Shown here in pieces: positions 1 to 8,147 of a stretch of DNA of 64,000 bases. How positions within the stretch are numbered: the stretch's first letter is position 1; the number at the start of each line of letters is the position of its first letter. A program made the translations under genes and the position numbers. This stretch comes from Actinoplanes sp. SE50/110 (lineage in GTDB: Bacteria; Actinomycetota; Actinomycetes; Mycobacteriales; Micromonosporaceae), in contig NZ_LT827010.1 of NCBI RefSeq assembly GCF_900119315.1, positions 1,782,001 to 1,846,000 of the forward strand. The letters are read 5' to 3'. The notes beneath the pieces are model-generated. The model was not told the origin of the DNA, searched no databases, and was given only the letters and a program-made list of their open reading frames with translations.

Positions 1-1
1 C

Positions 2-106
2 GAGCGCGCGATCACCGACGAGATCATGTTCGAGCTGATGGCGCTCTCCGGCCGGGAGTACGTCGACGTCTATGCCGCGAAGCTGAAAGACCCGCAACCC
101 GCCTGA
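2..106 (+). CDS. C-terminal end of a PlsC-family acyltransferase (partial)
   Basis: The first 34 codons visible are an open frame that stops with TGA at 104-106. The tail, with ERAITDEIMFEL followed by LSGREYVDVYA, resembles the C-terminus of actinobacterial 1-acyl-glycerol-3-phosphate acyltransferases, membrane enzymes that place the second acyl chain on phosphatidic acid. The catalytic HX4D motif lies outside the window, so the call rests on the tail and on context: an acyltransferase gene (Rv2182c) sits near the RNase AS and aroG genes in M. tuberculosis, as here. The N-terminus is missing only because of the window edge. Confidence 0.55.
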   Translation, partial: ERAITDEIMFELMALSGREYVDVYAAKLKDPQPA

Positions 107-143
107 TCACTTCCGGTCCGGCCGGTCTGGCGACCGTCGATTC

Positions 144-197
144 GGCGGTACGGGTGAGCCACCCCCCATGGTGGGGCGGGGCTCACCGCGTACCGCC
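144..197. terminator. Long bidirectional hairpin terminator
   Basis: The arm GGCGGTACGGGTGAGCC (144-160) pairs almost perfectly with GGCTCACCGCGTACCGCC (180-197), and the loop contains a second small C/G stem. It lies between two convergent genes, so it can serve both. There is no clear U-tract. Confidence 0.7.
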
Positions 198-232
198 GAT
201 CGATCGGCCTGGACCGCAGCGGACCGGAAGCC

Positions 233-919
233 TCAGTTCATGCCCGCCCGGCGTTTCAGGGCCTGCACGTCGGTGACCACGATCCGGCGGCCCTCGGTGC
301 GCAGCCAGCCGCGGTTGGCGAACGAGCCGATCGCCTGGTTCACACTCTGCCGGGACCCGCCGGCCATCTCGGCCAGCTGGCTCTGGTTCAGCTCGATGGT
401 GATCATCGGCGCCTGACTCTCCCCGGAGAGCCGGACCAGCGTCTTGGCCACCCGACCGGGCAGGTCCAGGAAGACGTGGTCGGCGTTCTGCTCGGTGAGA
501 CGACGGATCAGCCCCCCGACCGATCGCATCACCGCATCGAGGATCCGCGGGTTCGAGTGGACCAGGTCCATGAAGGCGGCCCGGGACAGCGACAGCGCCT
601 GCGAGTCCTCGATCGCCTCGGCCGATGCGCTGCGGGTCAAGGCGTCCAGCAGCGACACCTCGCCCAGCACGTCCGGCGGGCGGACCACGGTGAGCACCGC
701 GCGCTCACCGGTCGGCGCGGTGCGGAAGACCGCCACCGCGCCCCGTTTCATGATGATCAGCGAGTCGCCCGGATCGTGCTCGACGAAGAGGATCTGCCCC
801 TTGCGGTAATGGCGCGGAACCGCCGCGGCGATCACCCGCTGTCGGACATCCGGCTCGAGCCCGGCGAACATTTCGACGCCGGTGAGCGCGTCACCGGAAT
901 CCGGCATGCGATGGTCCAC
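233..919 (-). CDS. Crp/Fnr family transcriptional regulator
   Basis: The 228-residue protein has the two-domain Crp/Fnr layout: an N-terminal cyclic-nucleotide-binding-type beta roll (about 18-135, with LGEVSLLDALTRSASAEA in the phosphate-binding-cassette region) and a C-terminal winged helix-turn-helix (about 150-225; recognition helix near GGSRQSVNQAIGSF). No cysteine cluster is visible, so it is not an Fnr-type iron-sulfur sensor. Ligand and targets cannot be read from sequence. It is transcribed towards the acyltransferase gene and divergently from the phosphotransferase gene. No clear TGTGA-N6-TCACA site was found in the 136-bp gap. Confidence 0.85.
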   Translation of the reverse strand: MDHRMPDSGDALTGVEMFAGLEPDVRQRVIAAAVPRHYRKGQILFVEHDPGDSLIIMKRGAVAVFRTAPTGERAVLTVVRPPDVLGEVSLLDALTRSASAEAIEDSQALSLSRAAFMDLVHSNPRILDAVMRSVGGLIRRLTEQNADHVFLDLPGRVAKTLVRLSGESQAPMITIELNQSQLAEMAGGSRQSVNQAIGSFANRGWLRTEGRRIVVTDVQALKRRAGMN

Positions 920-1055
920 GGCGTTATCCCTCCCCCCAGGGTGACCGCGTCCACCCGGCTGGTGCCGGCCCCCTGACGCGAACGATCACTCTTAGCACAC
1001 GGCGCGCTCCGAGCGCCATTTCCCGACCGGACATCGACGCTCGCCACGTACGATC

Positions 1056-2009
1056 ATGTCGTCTCAGTCGCTTTCTGTAAACACCTCATCGCCTTCTGTG
1101 ATTGTCACCCTGGCTGTCCGTCGCATTTGGGTGGTGTGCCGTGATAATCCCGCGGTGCCGGAAGATGAGATTCTGCGAATCGCTCTGCGCGACCAGTGGC
1201 ACCTGAATCCCAGCGGGATCACCGCGCTGCCGAGGGCCGTGATGTCGCGCGACTGGGAGGTCACCGCGGGACGTGAGCGCTACGTGGCCCGTCTCGTGGA
1301 GACCGCCGCGCGACTGCCCGCCGAAGCCGGTCTGGCCGCCGCCGTGCACCTGCGCGGCGTGCGGATCAGCGCCGGCGAACCGGTCCGGACCCTGGCCGGG
1401 CAGCTCACCGCCGAAACCCCGCTCGGGGCCCTCGCGGTGCTGCGCCGGCCACCCGGGCGCCACCTCGACGGCGCCGACCCGATCGACCAGCAGTGGTGGG
1501 GCGAACGGCTCGGCGCGGTCCACCGGGCCCTGGACGGCTTCGTGCACCCCGGGCTGCGGCCCTGGCAGCCGGTCGAAGCGGACGCGGCGCACCTGGACGC
1601 CGAACCGTGGCTGCGGCCCGCCGTCGCCGCCGCGGTCACCGCCGCCACCCGGCTCACCGTGACCGACCGGCTCACCTACGGGGTGCTGCACGGTGACCCG
1701 GCCCCCGAGGCGTTCGTCCTGGACGTCGACACCGGCCGCACCGGGCTGCTGCACTGCGGTACCAGCGGCACCGGGCCGCTCGTCTACGACGTGGCCGCCG
1801 CGGTGATCTACGCCGGCGGGCCGGACCGGGCCGCCGAACTGCTCGACGGCTACCGCTGCGCCGGGCCGGTGGCCGCCGACGAGCTGGAAGCCGCCCTGCC
1901 GGTGCTGCTGCGGCTGCGCTGGGCGGTGCTGGCCGAGCGGTCCGCCCGCCGGGGCTGCCCCACCGGGCTGGCGGCGGCGCGGGAGGCCCTGACGTCCATG
2001 CCCGGATGA
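1056..2009 (+). CDS. APH-family phosphotransferase-like protein
   Basis: 317 residues. The C-terminal half carries an aminoglycoside/choline-kinase-type core: the catalytic loop appears as YGVLHGDPAPEAFVLD (about residues 209-224). The following metal-binding D-x-D/W segment is weak (LLHCGTSGTGPLVYD). The expected Asn five residues after the catalytic Asp is also replaced, so activity is uncertain. The first 25 residues are unlike the family; a GTG at 1131 or 1134 could be the true start. Substrate unknown. It ends 22 bp before the RNase AS gene and may be co-transcribed with it. Confidence 0.6.
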   Translation: MSSQSLSVNTSSPSVIVTLAVRRIWVVCRDNPAVPEDEILRIALRDQWHLNPSGITALPRAVMSRDWEVTAGRERYVARLVETAARLPAEAGLAAAVHLRGVRISAGEPVRTLAGQLTAETPLGALAVLRRPPGRHLDGADPIDQQWWGERLGAVHRALDGFVHPGLRPWQPVEADAAHLDAEPWLRPAVAAAVTAATRLTVTDRLTYGVLHGDPAPEAFVLDVDTGRTGLLHCGTSGTGPLVYDVAAAVIYAGGPDRAAELLDGYRCAGPVAADELEAALPVLLRLRWAVLAERSARRGCPTGLAAAREALTSMPG

Positions 2010-2031
2010 CGATGGGCGAGGATGTACCGCG

Positions 2032-2526
2032 ATGGTCTACCGCTATTTCTACGACTGTGAATTCATCGAGGACGGCCGGCTCGTCGACCTGGTCTCGATC
2101 GGTGTCGTCGACGAGTTCGGCCGCGAGTTCTACGCGGTCAGCACCGAGTTCGACGACAGTCGCGCCGTGCCCTGGGTGCGCCGCAACGTGCTGGACAAGC
2201 TGCCGTCGCCGGCCGACAAGGCGTGGCGCAGCCGGGAGCGGATCCGTGAGGAGCTCTACGAGTTCCTGATGGAGCCGCTGCGCGGGCGTAACGAGCAGAT
2301 GGAGCTCTGGGCGTGGTACGCGGCGTACGACCACGTGGCGCTGGCCCAGCTGTGGGGGGCGATGCCGGCCCTGCCGCGGGAGATCCCGCGGTTCACCAAG
2401 GACCTGCGCCAGCGGTGGGACGACCGGGGACGGCCGGCGCTGCCGGAGATGGCCGGGCGGCATGACGCACTGGTCGACGCGCGGCACAACCTGGCGCGCT
2501 GGCAGGCCATGGGGTCCGGTTCCTAG
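2032..2526 (+). CDS. RNase AS-type 3'-5' exoribonuclease
   Basis: 164 residues matching the Rv2179c (RNase AS) family, a DEDD-fold exonuclease that shortens 3' tails of RNA, with preference for adenylate. Acidic metal-ligand positions are visible at FYDCEFIED near the N-terminus, at YAAYDHVALAQLWG (about 99-112) and in GRHDALVDARHNL near the C-terminus (His and Asp of the last motif). Length fits the family. In M. tuberculosis the gene lies next to aroG and a plsC gene, and the same neighbourhood is present here, though spread out by insertions. Confidence 0.85.
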   Translation: MVYRYFYDCEFIEDGRLVDLVSIGVVDEFGREFYAVSTEFDDSRAVPWVRRNVLDKLPSPADKAWRSRERIREELYEFLMEPLRGRNEQMELWAWYAAYDHVALAQLWGAMPALPREIPRFTKDLRQRWDDRGRPALPEMAGRHDALVDARHNLARWQAMGSGS

Positions 2527-2534
2527 CTTCTACC

Positions 2535-2614
2535 GGGGCCCGTGGCGACCCGCCTCGTGGCGACGTGGGCCCGTGGCGACGTGGGCCCGTGGCGATGTGG
2601 GCCCGCGGCGACCT
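2535..2614. repeat. 16-bp tandem repeat between convergent genes
   Basis: The unit GGGCCCGTGGCGACGT recurs at 2535 (degenerate continuation), 2567, 2583 and 2599 with one to three changes. The last copy runs into the stop codon of the TetR gene (TAG at 2613-2615, minus strand). No coding role is apparent. Confidence 0.75.
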
Positions 2615-3269
2615 AGGTCCTCTTGATCGAGGGCACGCAGTCGTCGACGACGGCCTCGACGTCGGCCTGGGTCATCGCCGGGCCGAGGTCGCCGTTGTCC
2701 GGCCGGGCGCGGAGGCCGTCGATGATCAGCTCCAGGAAGCGGCGGTAGACGGCTGGTCGGCCGGCGCTGCTGTGCTGGGCCAATTCGGTCACCGTGGCCA
2801 TGATCACCGGCAGGTCGTGCAGTCCCACGTCGGGCCGCAGTGAGCCCTCCGCGTGCGCCCGGTCGATCAGCTCCTGGACCAGCGGCACCAGGTGGTCGGC
2901 GACCTCGGCGAAGTGCTGCTTGCCGACGCCCACGCAGAGCGCCGCGTCGCGCAGCCCGCGGTCGACCGCGTGCATCTCGATCGAGCGGCGCAGCATCATG
3001 GTCAGCCCGTCCCAGCCCGCGGGCAGCGCCAGCGCGTCCTCGGCGAGCGAGACCAGATCCTCCAGCCGCTCCGCGAAGATCGCCTCGATCAGCGCCTCCT
3101 TGGTCGGGAAGCGTCGGTAGACCGTGCCCACCCCGACGCCCGCGTGATGCGCGACGTCGTCCAGGGTCGCGGCGAAACCGCGGGCCGCGAACACGTCGTG
3201 CGCGGCGTGCAGGATGCGCTCCCGGTTGCGCTGGGCGTCGCGGCGCAGCGGGCGGGTGGTCTCGGTCAT
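2613..3269 (-). CDS. TetR family repressor of the divergent MFS pump
   Basis: 218 residues. The N-terminal 60 residues form the TetR helix-turn-helix (RILHAAHDVFAARGF, then HHAGVGVGTVYRRFPTKEAL); the rest is a helical ligand-binding domain. It is divergent from the DHA2-type transporter at 3417, the classic arrangement for a drug-responsive repressor, and an inverted repeat lies in the shared gap. The start chosen (ATG 3269) is the third of three tandem copies of the same ATG-containing sequence; see the adjacent entry. Confidence 0.88.
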   Translation of the reverse strand: MTETTRPLRRDAQRNRERILHAAHDVFAARGFAATLDDVAHHAGVGVGTVYRRFPTKEALIEAIFAERLEDLVSLAEDALALPAGWDGLTMMLRRSIEMHAVDRGLRDAALCVGVGKQHFAEVADHLVPLVQELIDRAHAEGSLRPDVGLHDLPVIMATVTELAQHSSAGRPAVYRRFLELIIDGLRARPDNGDLGPAMTQADVEAVVDDCVPSIKRT

Positions 3270-3321
3270 CCGCGGTCCGCGTCCGTCTCGGTCATCCGCG
3301 TGCCACGTCCGTCTCGGTCAT
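3267..3321 (-). other. Tandemly repeated start region: two coupled 9-codon leader cistrons
   Basis: On the minus strand ATGACCGAGAC occurs three times, 26 bp apart, starting at 3321, 3295 and 3269. The first two copies each open a 9-codon frame (peptides MTETDVARG and MTETDADRG) whose TGA overlaps the next ATG in the form GGATGA. The third ATG starts the TetR protein (MTETTRPLR). The arrangement is seen directly. That the minicistrons are translated and coupled is inference. Confidence 0.6.
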
Positions 3322-3379
3322 GTGGTGAAGGGTACAACTATCCGGAGGCGACTCCTCAACTTCCGGTGCTAGCCTGCCG

Positions 3380-3402
3380 AAGTGGAGGATGTACCTCAAC
3401 TT
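3380..3402. promoter_or_regulatory. Probable TetR operator upstream of the MFS gene
   Basis: AAGTGGAGG and CCTCAACTT form a 9-bp inverted repeat (8 of 9 matching) around ATGTA, ending 14 bp before the transporter start. A second copy of the CCTCAACTT half lies at 3354-3362. Position and symmetry fit a repressor site for the divergent TetR gene. Confidence 0.55.
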
Positions 3403-3416
3403 TTTGAAAGGCCGTG

Positions 3417-4904
3417 ATGAGCACCCTTCTTGATCGACCCCGGAAAGCCGGACGTGAGGCGTCGGCCGACACCGGCCGCTGGTGGGCGCTGGTGGTGCTC
3501 TCCCTGGCGCAGCTGATGGTGGTGCTCGACGCCACGATCGTGAACATCGCGCTGCCCACCGCGCAGGCCTCGCTGCACTTCTCGAACGCCGACCGCCAGT
3601 GGGTGGTCACCGGATACGCGCTCGCCTTCGGCAGCCTGCTGCTGCTCGGCGGCCGGCTCTCCGACTTCTTCGGCCGCAAGCGGATGTTCCTCATCGGCCT
3701 GATCGGCTTCGCCTCGGCGTCCGCTCTCGGCGGCGCCGCCAACGGCCTGGAGATGCTGATCGTGGCCCGCGCGCTGCAGGGCGCGTTCGGCGCGGCGCTG
3801 GCCCCGGCCGCGCTCTCGCTGCTGTCCACCACGTTCACCGAGCCGGCCGAGCGCGGCAAGGCGTTCGGCATCTTCGGCGCCATCTCCGGCGCCGGCGGCG
3901 GCATCGGCCTGCTGCTCGGCGGCGTGCTCACCGAGTACGTGTCCTGGCGCTGGTGCCTCTACGTCAACCTGGTGATCGCCGCCCTCGCGGTGGCCGGCGC
4001 GATGCTGAAGCTCAAGGACGAGCCGTCCGGCGCGCACGGCCGGATCGACGTGCCCGGCACCATCGCCGCCGTGGTCGGCCTGGTCGGCCTCGTCTACGGT
4101 CTGGGCAAGGCGGAGACCGACGGCTGGACGGCCCGCGGGACCCTCGGCCCGATCATCGTCGGCGTCGTCGCCCTGATCCTCTTCGTGCTGATCGAGCGCC
4201 GCGTCGAGCACCCGCTGCTGCCGCTGCGCGTCGTCCTGGACCGCAACCGCGGCGGCTCGTACGCCTCGATCGCGATCGCCGGCGCCGGCATGTTCGGCAT
4301 CTTCCTGTTCCTCACCTATTACCTGGCCGTCGTGCTGCACTTCACCCCGGTGAAGACCGGCCTGGCGTTCCTGCCGATGCTCGGCTCGGTGATGCTGACC
4401 GCGACCACGGCCGGCTCCATCCTGGCCCCGAAGGTCGGCCCGCGCCCGCTGGTCCCGCTCGGCGCCCTGGTCGCGGCCGGCGGCCTGCTCCTGCTCACCC
4501 GACTGGACCTGGACTCCACGTACGCTTCCGGGGTCCTGCCCGGCCTGATCGTCATCGGTCTCGGCCTCGGCCTGGTCTTCGCACCCACGCAGAACGCCGC
4601 CACCTCCGGCGTCGAGCACCGCGACGCCGGCGTCGCCTCCGCGATGATCAACACGGTGCAGCAGATCGGCGGCTCGATCGGCACCGCGCTGCTCAGCTCG
4701 TTCGCGGCCACCGCCGCCACCGACTATGCGAAGGGCAAGCAGCCCAGCCAGCTGCTGCAACTGCAGGCCCAGATCGAGAGCTACCACACGGTGTTCTGGT
4801 GGTCGGCCGGCTTCTTCGTCCTGGCCGCGGTCGTCGCGCTGGTGCTGTTCCGGACCGGCCCGCTCGACGTCGACCCGGACGCCCCGCCCGCGATGGCGCA
4901 CTGA
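3417..4904 (+). CDS. DHA2-type MFS multidrug efflux transporter
   Basis: About 495 residues with the 14-helix layout of the EmrB/QacA (DHA2) branch. Visible marks are MVVLDATIVNIALP in helix 1, the motif-A loop GGRLSDFFGRKR and the motif-C-like GAISGAGGGIGLLLGG in helix 5. It exports hydrophobic or cationic compounds using the proton gradient. ATG 3417 is preferred over GTG 3414 because GAAAGG ends 5 bp before it. The divergent TetR gene is its likely repressor. Substrate cannot be predicted. Confidence 0.88.
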   Translation: MSTLLDRPRKAGREASADTGRWWALVVLSLAQLMVVLDATIVNIALPTAQASLHFSNADRQWVVTGYALAFGSLLLLGGRLSDFFGRKRMFLIGLIGFASASALGGAANGLEMLIVARALQGAFGAALAPAALSLLSTTFTEPAERGKAFGIFGAISGAGGGIGLLLGGVLTEYVSWRWCLYVNLVIAALAVAGAMLKLKDEPSGAHGRIDVPGTIAAVVGLVGLVYGLGKAETDGWTARGTLGPIIVGVVALILFVLIERRVEHPLLPLRVVLDRNRGGSYASIAIAGAGMFGIFLFLTYYLAVVLHFTPVKTGLAFLPMLGSVMLTATTAGSILAPKVGPRPLVPLGALVAAGGLLLLTRLDLDSTYASGVLPGLIVIGLGLGLVFAPTQNAATSGVEHRDAGVASAMINTVQQIGGSIGTALLSSFAATAATDYAKGKQPSQLLQLQAQIESYHTVFWWSAGFFVLAAVVALVLFRTGPLDVDPDAPPAMAH

Positions 4905-4921
4905 CGAACCCGGTGCGAGAA

Positions 4922-4955
4922 GAAGGCCCCCGGCTGTCCGCAGCCGGGGGCCTTC
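4922..4955 (+). terminator. Perfect 15-bp stem terminator after the MFS gene
   Basis: GAAGGCCCCCGGCTG, loop TCCG, CAGCCGGGGGCCTTC, followed by a short T-rich run (CGCATTTT). Confidence 0.88.
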
Positions 4956-4956
4956 C

Positions 4957-5281
4957 GCATTTTCCGTGACCACCCACGGGTGGTAGGGCGATGCGTTCCG
5001 GCCGCGCCGGCGGCCGGTCATCGGCCGCAGCGCACGACATCCGTTCGCGGAACTTGATCCTTCCGGCCGGTAAACCCTGCTCGGCGAGCAGGCCGAGGCC
5101 CCGAGCAGGGTCGCGTCGTTGCTCTGATCGGGAAGGGGCGCGTTCAGCAGCCCGGCGGGCGGAGACTAGAGTTTGGTCGCGGCTCGCCCCGGGCCGGCAA
5201 CGCTGCCGACGAAGACGCTCCCGGGGATTCTCACGGGCTATCTGCATCTCGCTACCCGCAAGGGGAAGGACGAGGAGAAAC
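4957..5281 (+). promoter_or_regulatory. Gene-free pfkA leader with two competing hairpins
   Basis: No gene was seen in this 325-bp stretch. CCCTGCTCGG (5075-5084) can pair with CCGAGCAGGG (5101-5110), ten perfect base pairs; or its CCTGCT can pair with the nearer AGCAGG (5087-5092). The two structures exclude each other. AAGGGGAAGGACGAGGAG (5260-5277) supplies a strong ribosome-binding site for pfkA. No promoter hexamers could be fixed with confidence. Confidence 0.4.
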
Positions 5282-6310
5282 ATGCGTATCGGCGTGCTCA
5301 CCGGTGGCGGCGACTGCCCCGGTCTCAACGCGGTCATCCGTGCCGTGGTGCGCAAGGGCGTCACCGCTTACGGCCACGAGTTCGTCGGCTTCCGCGACGG
5401 CTGGAAGGGTCCGCTGGAGGGTCTGACGAAGCCGCTGGGCATCGCGGAGGTCCGGGGCATCCTGCCGCGCGGCGGCACCATCCTGGGCTCCTCGCGCACC
5501 AACCCCTTCAAGATCGAGGGTGGCGTCGAGCGGATCAAGGCCAACCTGGCTGAGCAGGGTGTCGACGCGCTGGTCGCGATCGGCGGCGAGGACACCCTCG
5601 GCGTCGCGACCAAGCTGCACGACCTGGGCGTCAACGTGGTCGGCGTGCCGAAGACGATCGACAACGACCTGAACGCCACCGACTTCACCTTCGGCTTCGA
5701 CACCGCGGTCAACATCGCGATGGAGGCCATCGACCGGCTGCACACCACCGCCGAGTCGCACCACCGCACCCTGGTCGTCGAGGTCATGGGCCGGCACGCC
5801 GGCTGGATCGCGCTGCACGCCGGTCTCGCCGGTGGCGCCAACGTCATCCTGCTGCCGGAGCGCAAGTTCGACGTCGAGCAGGTCGCGACGTACGTGACCA
5901 AGCGCTTCCAGGTGGAGTACGCGCCGATCGTGGTCGTCGCCGAGGGCGCCCAGCCGCTCGACGGCCAGATGGTGCTGCACAACCAGGAGCTGGACAGCTT
6001 CGGCCACGTCCGCCTCGGCGGCATCGGCCAGTGGCTGGCCGAGCAGCTGGAGGAGAAGACCGGCAAGGAGGCCCGCACGGTCGTCCTCGGTCACATCCAG
6101 CGCGGCGGCACCCCGACCGCGTTCGACCGGGTGCTCTCCACCCGCTTCGGCCTGCAGGCGATCGACGCCGTGCACGAGGGCGACTTCGGCAAGATGATGG
6201 CGCTGCGCGGCACCGACATCGTCCGGGTCCCGCTGATCGAGGGCACCGGCGAGCTGAAGACCGTCCCGCTGTCGCGGTACGAAGAGGCCGAGGTCTTCTT
6301 CGGCAACTGA
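5282..6310 (+). CDS. pfkA: 6-phosphofructokinase, group III, with pyrophosphate-type residues
   Basis: 342 residues, starting MRIGVLTGGGDCPGLN. It phosphorylates fructose 6-phosphate in glycolysis. The phosphoryl-donor site reads GGEDT (Asp104) and PKTIDND (Lys124), the residues that mark pyrophosphate-dependent enzymes; ATP-dependent enzymes usually have Gly at both places. Active-site Asp127 and the MGRHAGW segment are present. Actinobacterial group III enzymes include both ATP and PPi users, so the donor stays open. ATG 5282 is chosen because of the strong upstream Shine-Dalgarno and the match to family N-termini. A hairpin terminator follows. Confidence 0.92.
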   Translation: MRIGVLTGGGDCPGLNAVIRAVVRKGVTAYGHEFVGFRDGWKGPLEGLTKPLGIAEVRGILPRGGTILGSSRTNPFKIEGGVERIKANLAEQGVDALVAIGGEDTLGVATKLHDLGVNVVGVPKTIDNDLNATDFTFGFDTAVNIAMEAIDRLHTTAESHHRTLVVEVMGRHAGWIALHAGLAGGANVILLPERKFDVEQVATYVTKRFQVEYAPIVVVAEGAQPLDGQMVLHNQELDSFGHVRLGGIGQWLAEQLEEKTGKEARTVVLGHIQRGGTPTAFDRVLSTRFGLQAIDAVHEGDFGKMMALRGTDIVRVPLIEGTGELKTVPLSRYEEAEVFFGN

Positions 6311-6318
6311 TCCATCAT

Positions 6319-6351
6319 CGATGCCGGGGGCGGTCACCGTCCCCGGCATCG
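6319..6351 (+). terminator. Hairpin terminator between pfkA and proC
   Basis: CGATGCCGGGG (6319-6329) pairs perfectly with CCCCGGCATCG (6341-6351) around an 11-nt loop. The proC start follows 22 bp later. No T-tract. Confidence 0.7.
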
Positions 6352-6373
6352 TGCCACCTCTGGGGAGATCGTT

Positions 6374-7177
6374 GTGGCTCAGCAGACCGTCGCGTTGCTC
6401 GGCACCGGCAAGATGGGCGAGGCCGTGCTGGCCGGCCTGCTCCGGTCCGGATGGCCGGCCGACCGGATCGTGGTCACCGCCCGGCGCCCGGCCCGCGGCG
6501 CGGAGCTGACCGGCAAGTACGGCGTGACGCTGGCCGGCAACACCGCGGCCGCCGGGCGCGCCGGCATCGTGGTGGTCGGCGTGAAACCGCAGGACGCCGG
6601 CCCGCTGCTCGACGAGATCGCGCCGGAACTGTCCCCCGGCACGCTCGTGGTCTCCCTGTGCGCCGGCCTGACCACCGGCTTCTTCGCCGGCCGGCTGCCC
6701 GCCGACACCCCGGTGATCCGGGTGATGACCAACACCCCGGCCCTGGTCGGCGAGGCGATGACGGCTCTCTCCGCGGGCGCGCATGCGACCGGCGAGCACC
6801 TGGACGCCGCCGAGGAGCTGTTCCGGCCGCTCGGCGCGACCGTCCGGGTCCCGGAGTACCAGCAGGACGCGGTCACCGCGCTGTCCGGCTCCGGCCCGGC
6901 GTACTTCTACCTGATCGCCGAGGCGATGATCGACGCCGGCGTGCTGCTCGGGCTGCCCCGGGCGGTCGCGCATCGGCTGATCGTGCAGACCGCGGCCGGT
7001 TCCGCGGCGATGCTGCGCGACTCGGGGGAGCATCCGGTGCTGCTGCGCGAGGCGGTCACCTCGCCGGCCGGGACGACCGCCGCGGCGCTGCGCGAGCTGG
7101 AGCGGCACGGGGTGCGCGCGGCACTGCTCGCGGCGCTGGAGGCGGCCCGGGACCGGGCGGCCGAGCTCGCTGGGTGA
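6374..7177 (+). CDS. proC: Pyrroline-5-carboxylate reductase
   Basis: 267 residues, usual length. It reduces 1-pyrroline-5-carboxylate to proline with NAD(P)H. The N-terminal Rossmann fold shows LLGTGKMGEAV at about residues 8-18. The C-terminal helical domain has the family signature region TALSGSGPAYFYLIAEAM and TSPAGTTAAAL. GTG 6374 is preceded by GGGAGATC. It sits alone between a terminator and a 196-bp gap. Confidence 0.93.
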   Translation: MAQQTVALLGTGKMGEAVLAGLLRSGWPADRIVVTARRPARGAELTGKYGVTLAGNTAAAGRAGIVVVGVKPQDAGPLLDEIAPELSPGTLVVSLCAGLTTGFFAGRLPADTPVIRVMTNTPALVGEAMTALSAGAHATGEHLDAAEELFRPLGATVRVPEYQQDAVTALSGSGPAYFYLIAEAMIDAGVLLGLPRAVAHRLIVQTAAGSAAMLRDSGEHPVLLREAVTSPAGTTAAALRELERHGVRAALLAALEAARDRAAELAG

Positions 7178-7373
7178 ATTGTCCGGTCCGCGGCTTTCGT
7201 AACCTCTATTTCCCCTGGTGAGTTACGTTGGGGAGATGGGTTCGTACGCAGCGTGAACTGGGCACATAGCCAGCAGTTACGTTCGTGTGAACAGCTCTCG
7301 CCGCGCGCTCCGGCTGCCATTAGGCTGGCGCGGTTCCACTGTGTTGTCGTCCGAGTGACTGTGGTGATTCGTC

Positions 7374-8147
7374 ATGGCTGCCAGCCCGCGTCCGGAGATC
7401 CGCGAACTCGACCAGATGGACGAATTCGAGGCTGCGGTCGGCGTGCTGTGCCGGGCCTGGGGCGCGGAGAACGCGCTCGACCTGATCAACGCGTCCACCC
7501 TGTGTGCCATGGCGATGGCCCGCAACTACGTGGCCGGGATCTTCGTGCAGGGCGAGATGGTCGGCGCGGCGGTCGCCTTCCGCGGCCCGGACCATCTGCA
7601 TCTGCACATCGCCGGGGTGCTCCCCGGCCAGCAGAACCTCGGGCTGGGCTACCGCCTGATGGAGCATGAGCGGGACTGGGCGGTCGCCGAGGGTCTGTCC
7701 AGCATCCAGTGGACCTTCGATCCGCTGGTCCGGCGCAACGCGTACTTCTACCTCACCAAGTTCCCGGTCACCGTGCAGTCGTACCGGCGGAACCTGTACG
7801 GCAGCCTGACCGACGGGGTGAACGACGGGGACGACACCGACCGCCTGGTGGTGGCCTGGGAGTTCGGCGCCGGCCGCCCGGCGCCGGGGCTGGCGCCCGT
7901 CGACGCGCCGTTCGACCCCGGATTCTGGGACTTCGGCCGGTCGTCGGTGGCCCTGCTCCCGGTCGAGGACGGCGCGGTGCTGCTGGTGCCCACCCCGGCC
8001 GACATCGACGCGCTGCGCACCAAGGACCCGGACCTGGCCCGCACCTGGCGGATCGGCGTGCGCGCCGGCTTCCAGAAGGCGCTCGGCTCCGGTTACCGGG
8101 TGACCGGTTTCAGCGCGGACGGATGGTACGTGCTGCGGCCGCAGTGA
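7374..8147 (+). CDS. GNAT-fold protein of the COG3375 type
   Basis: 257 residues. An N-terminal acetyltransferase-like fold is suggested by VAFRGPDHLHLHIAGVLPGQ and the acetyl-CoA-loop-like LGLGYRLMEHERDW (about 80-105), followed by TFDPLVRRNAYFYLTKF, typical of the COG3375 branch of predicted acetyltransferases. Substrate unknown. The canonical Q/RxxGxG/A loop appears as QNLGLGY. The last 38 bp overlap the converging oxidase gene. The 196-bp upstream gap holds an imperfect inverted repeat around CTGGGCACATAGCCAG. Confidence 0.65.
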   Translation: MAASPRPEIRELDQMDEFEAAVGVLCRAWGAENALDLINASTLCAMAMARNYVAGIFVQGEMVGAAVAFRGPDHLHLHIAGVLPGQQNLGLGYRLMEHERDWAVAEGLSSIQWTFDPLVRRNAYFYLTKFPVTVQSYRRNLYGSLTDGVNDGDDTDRLVVAWEFGAGRPAPGLAPVDAPFDPGFWDFGRSSVALLPVEDGAVLLVPTPADIDALRTKDPDLARTWRIGVRAGFQKALGSGYRVTGFSADGWYVLRPQ

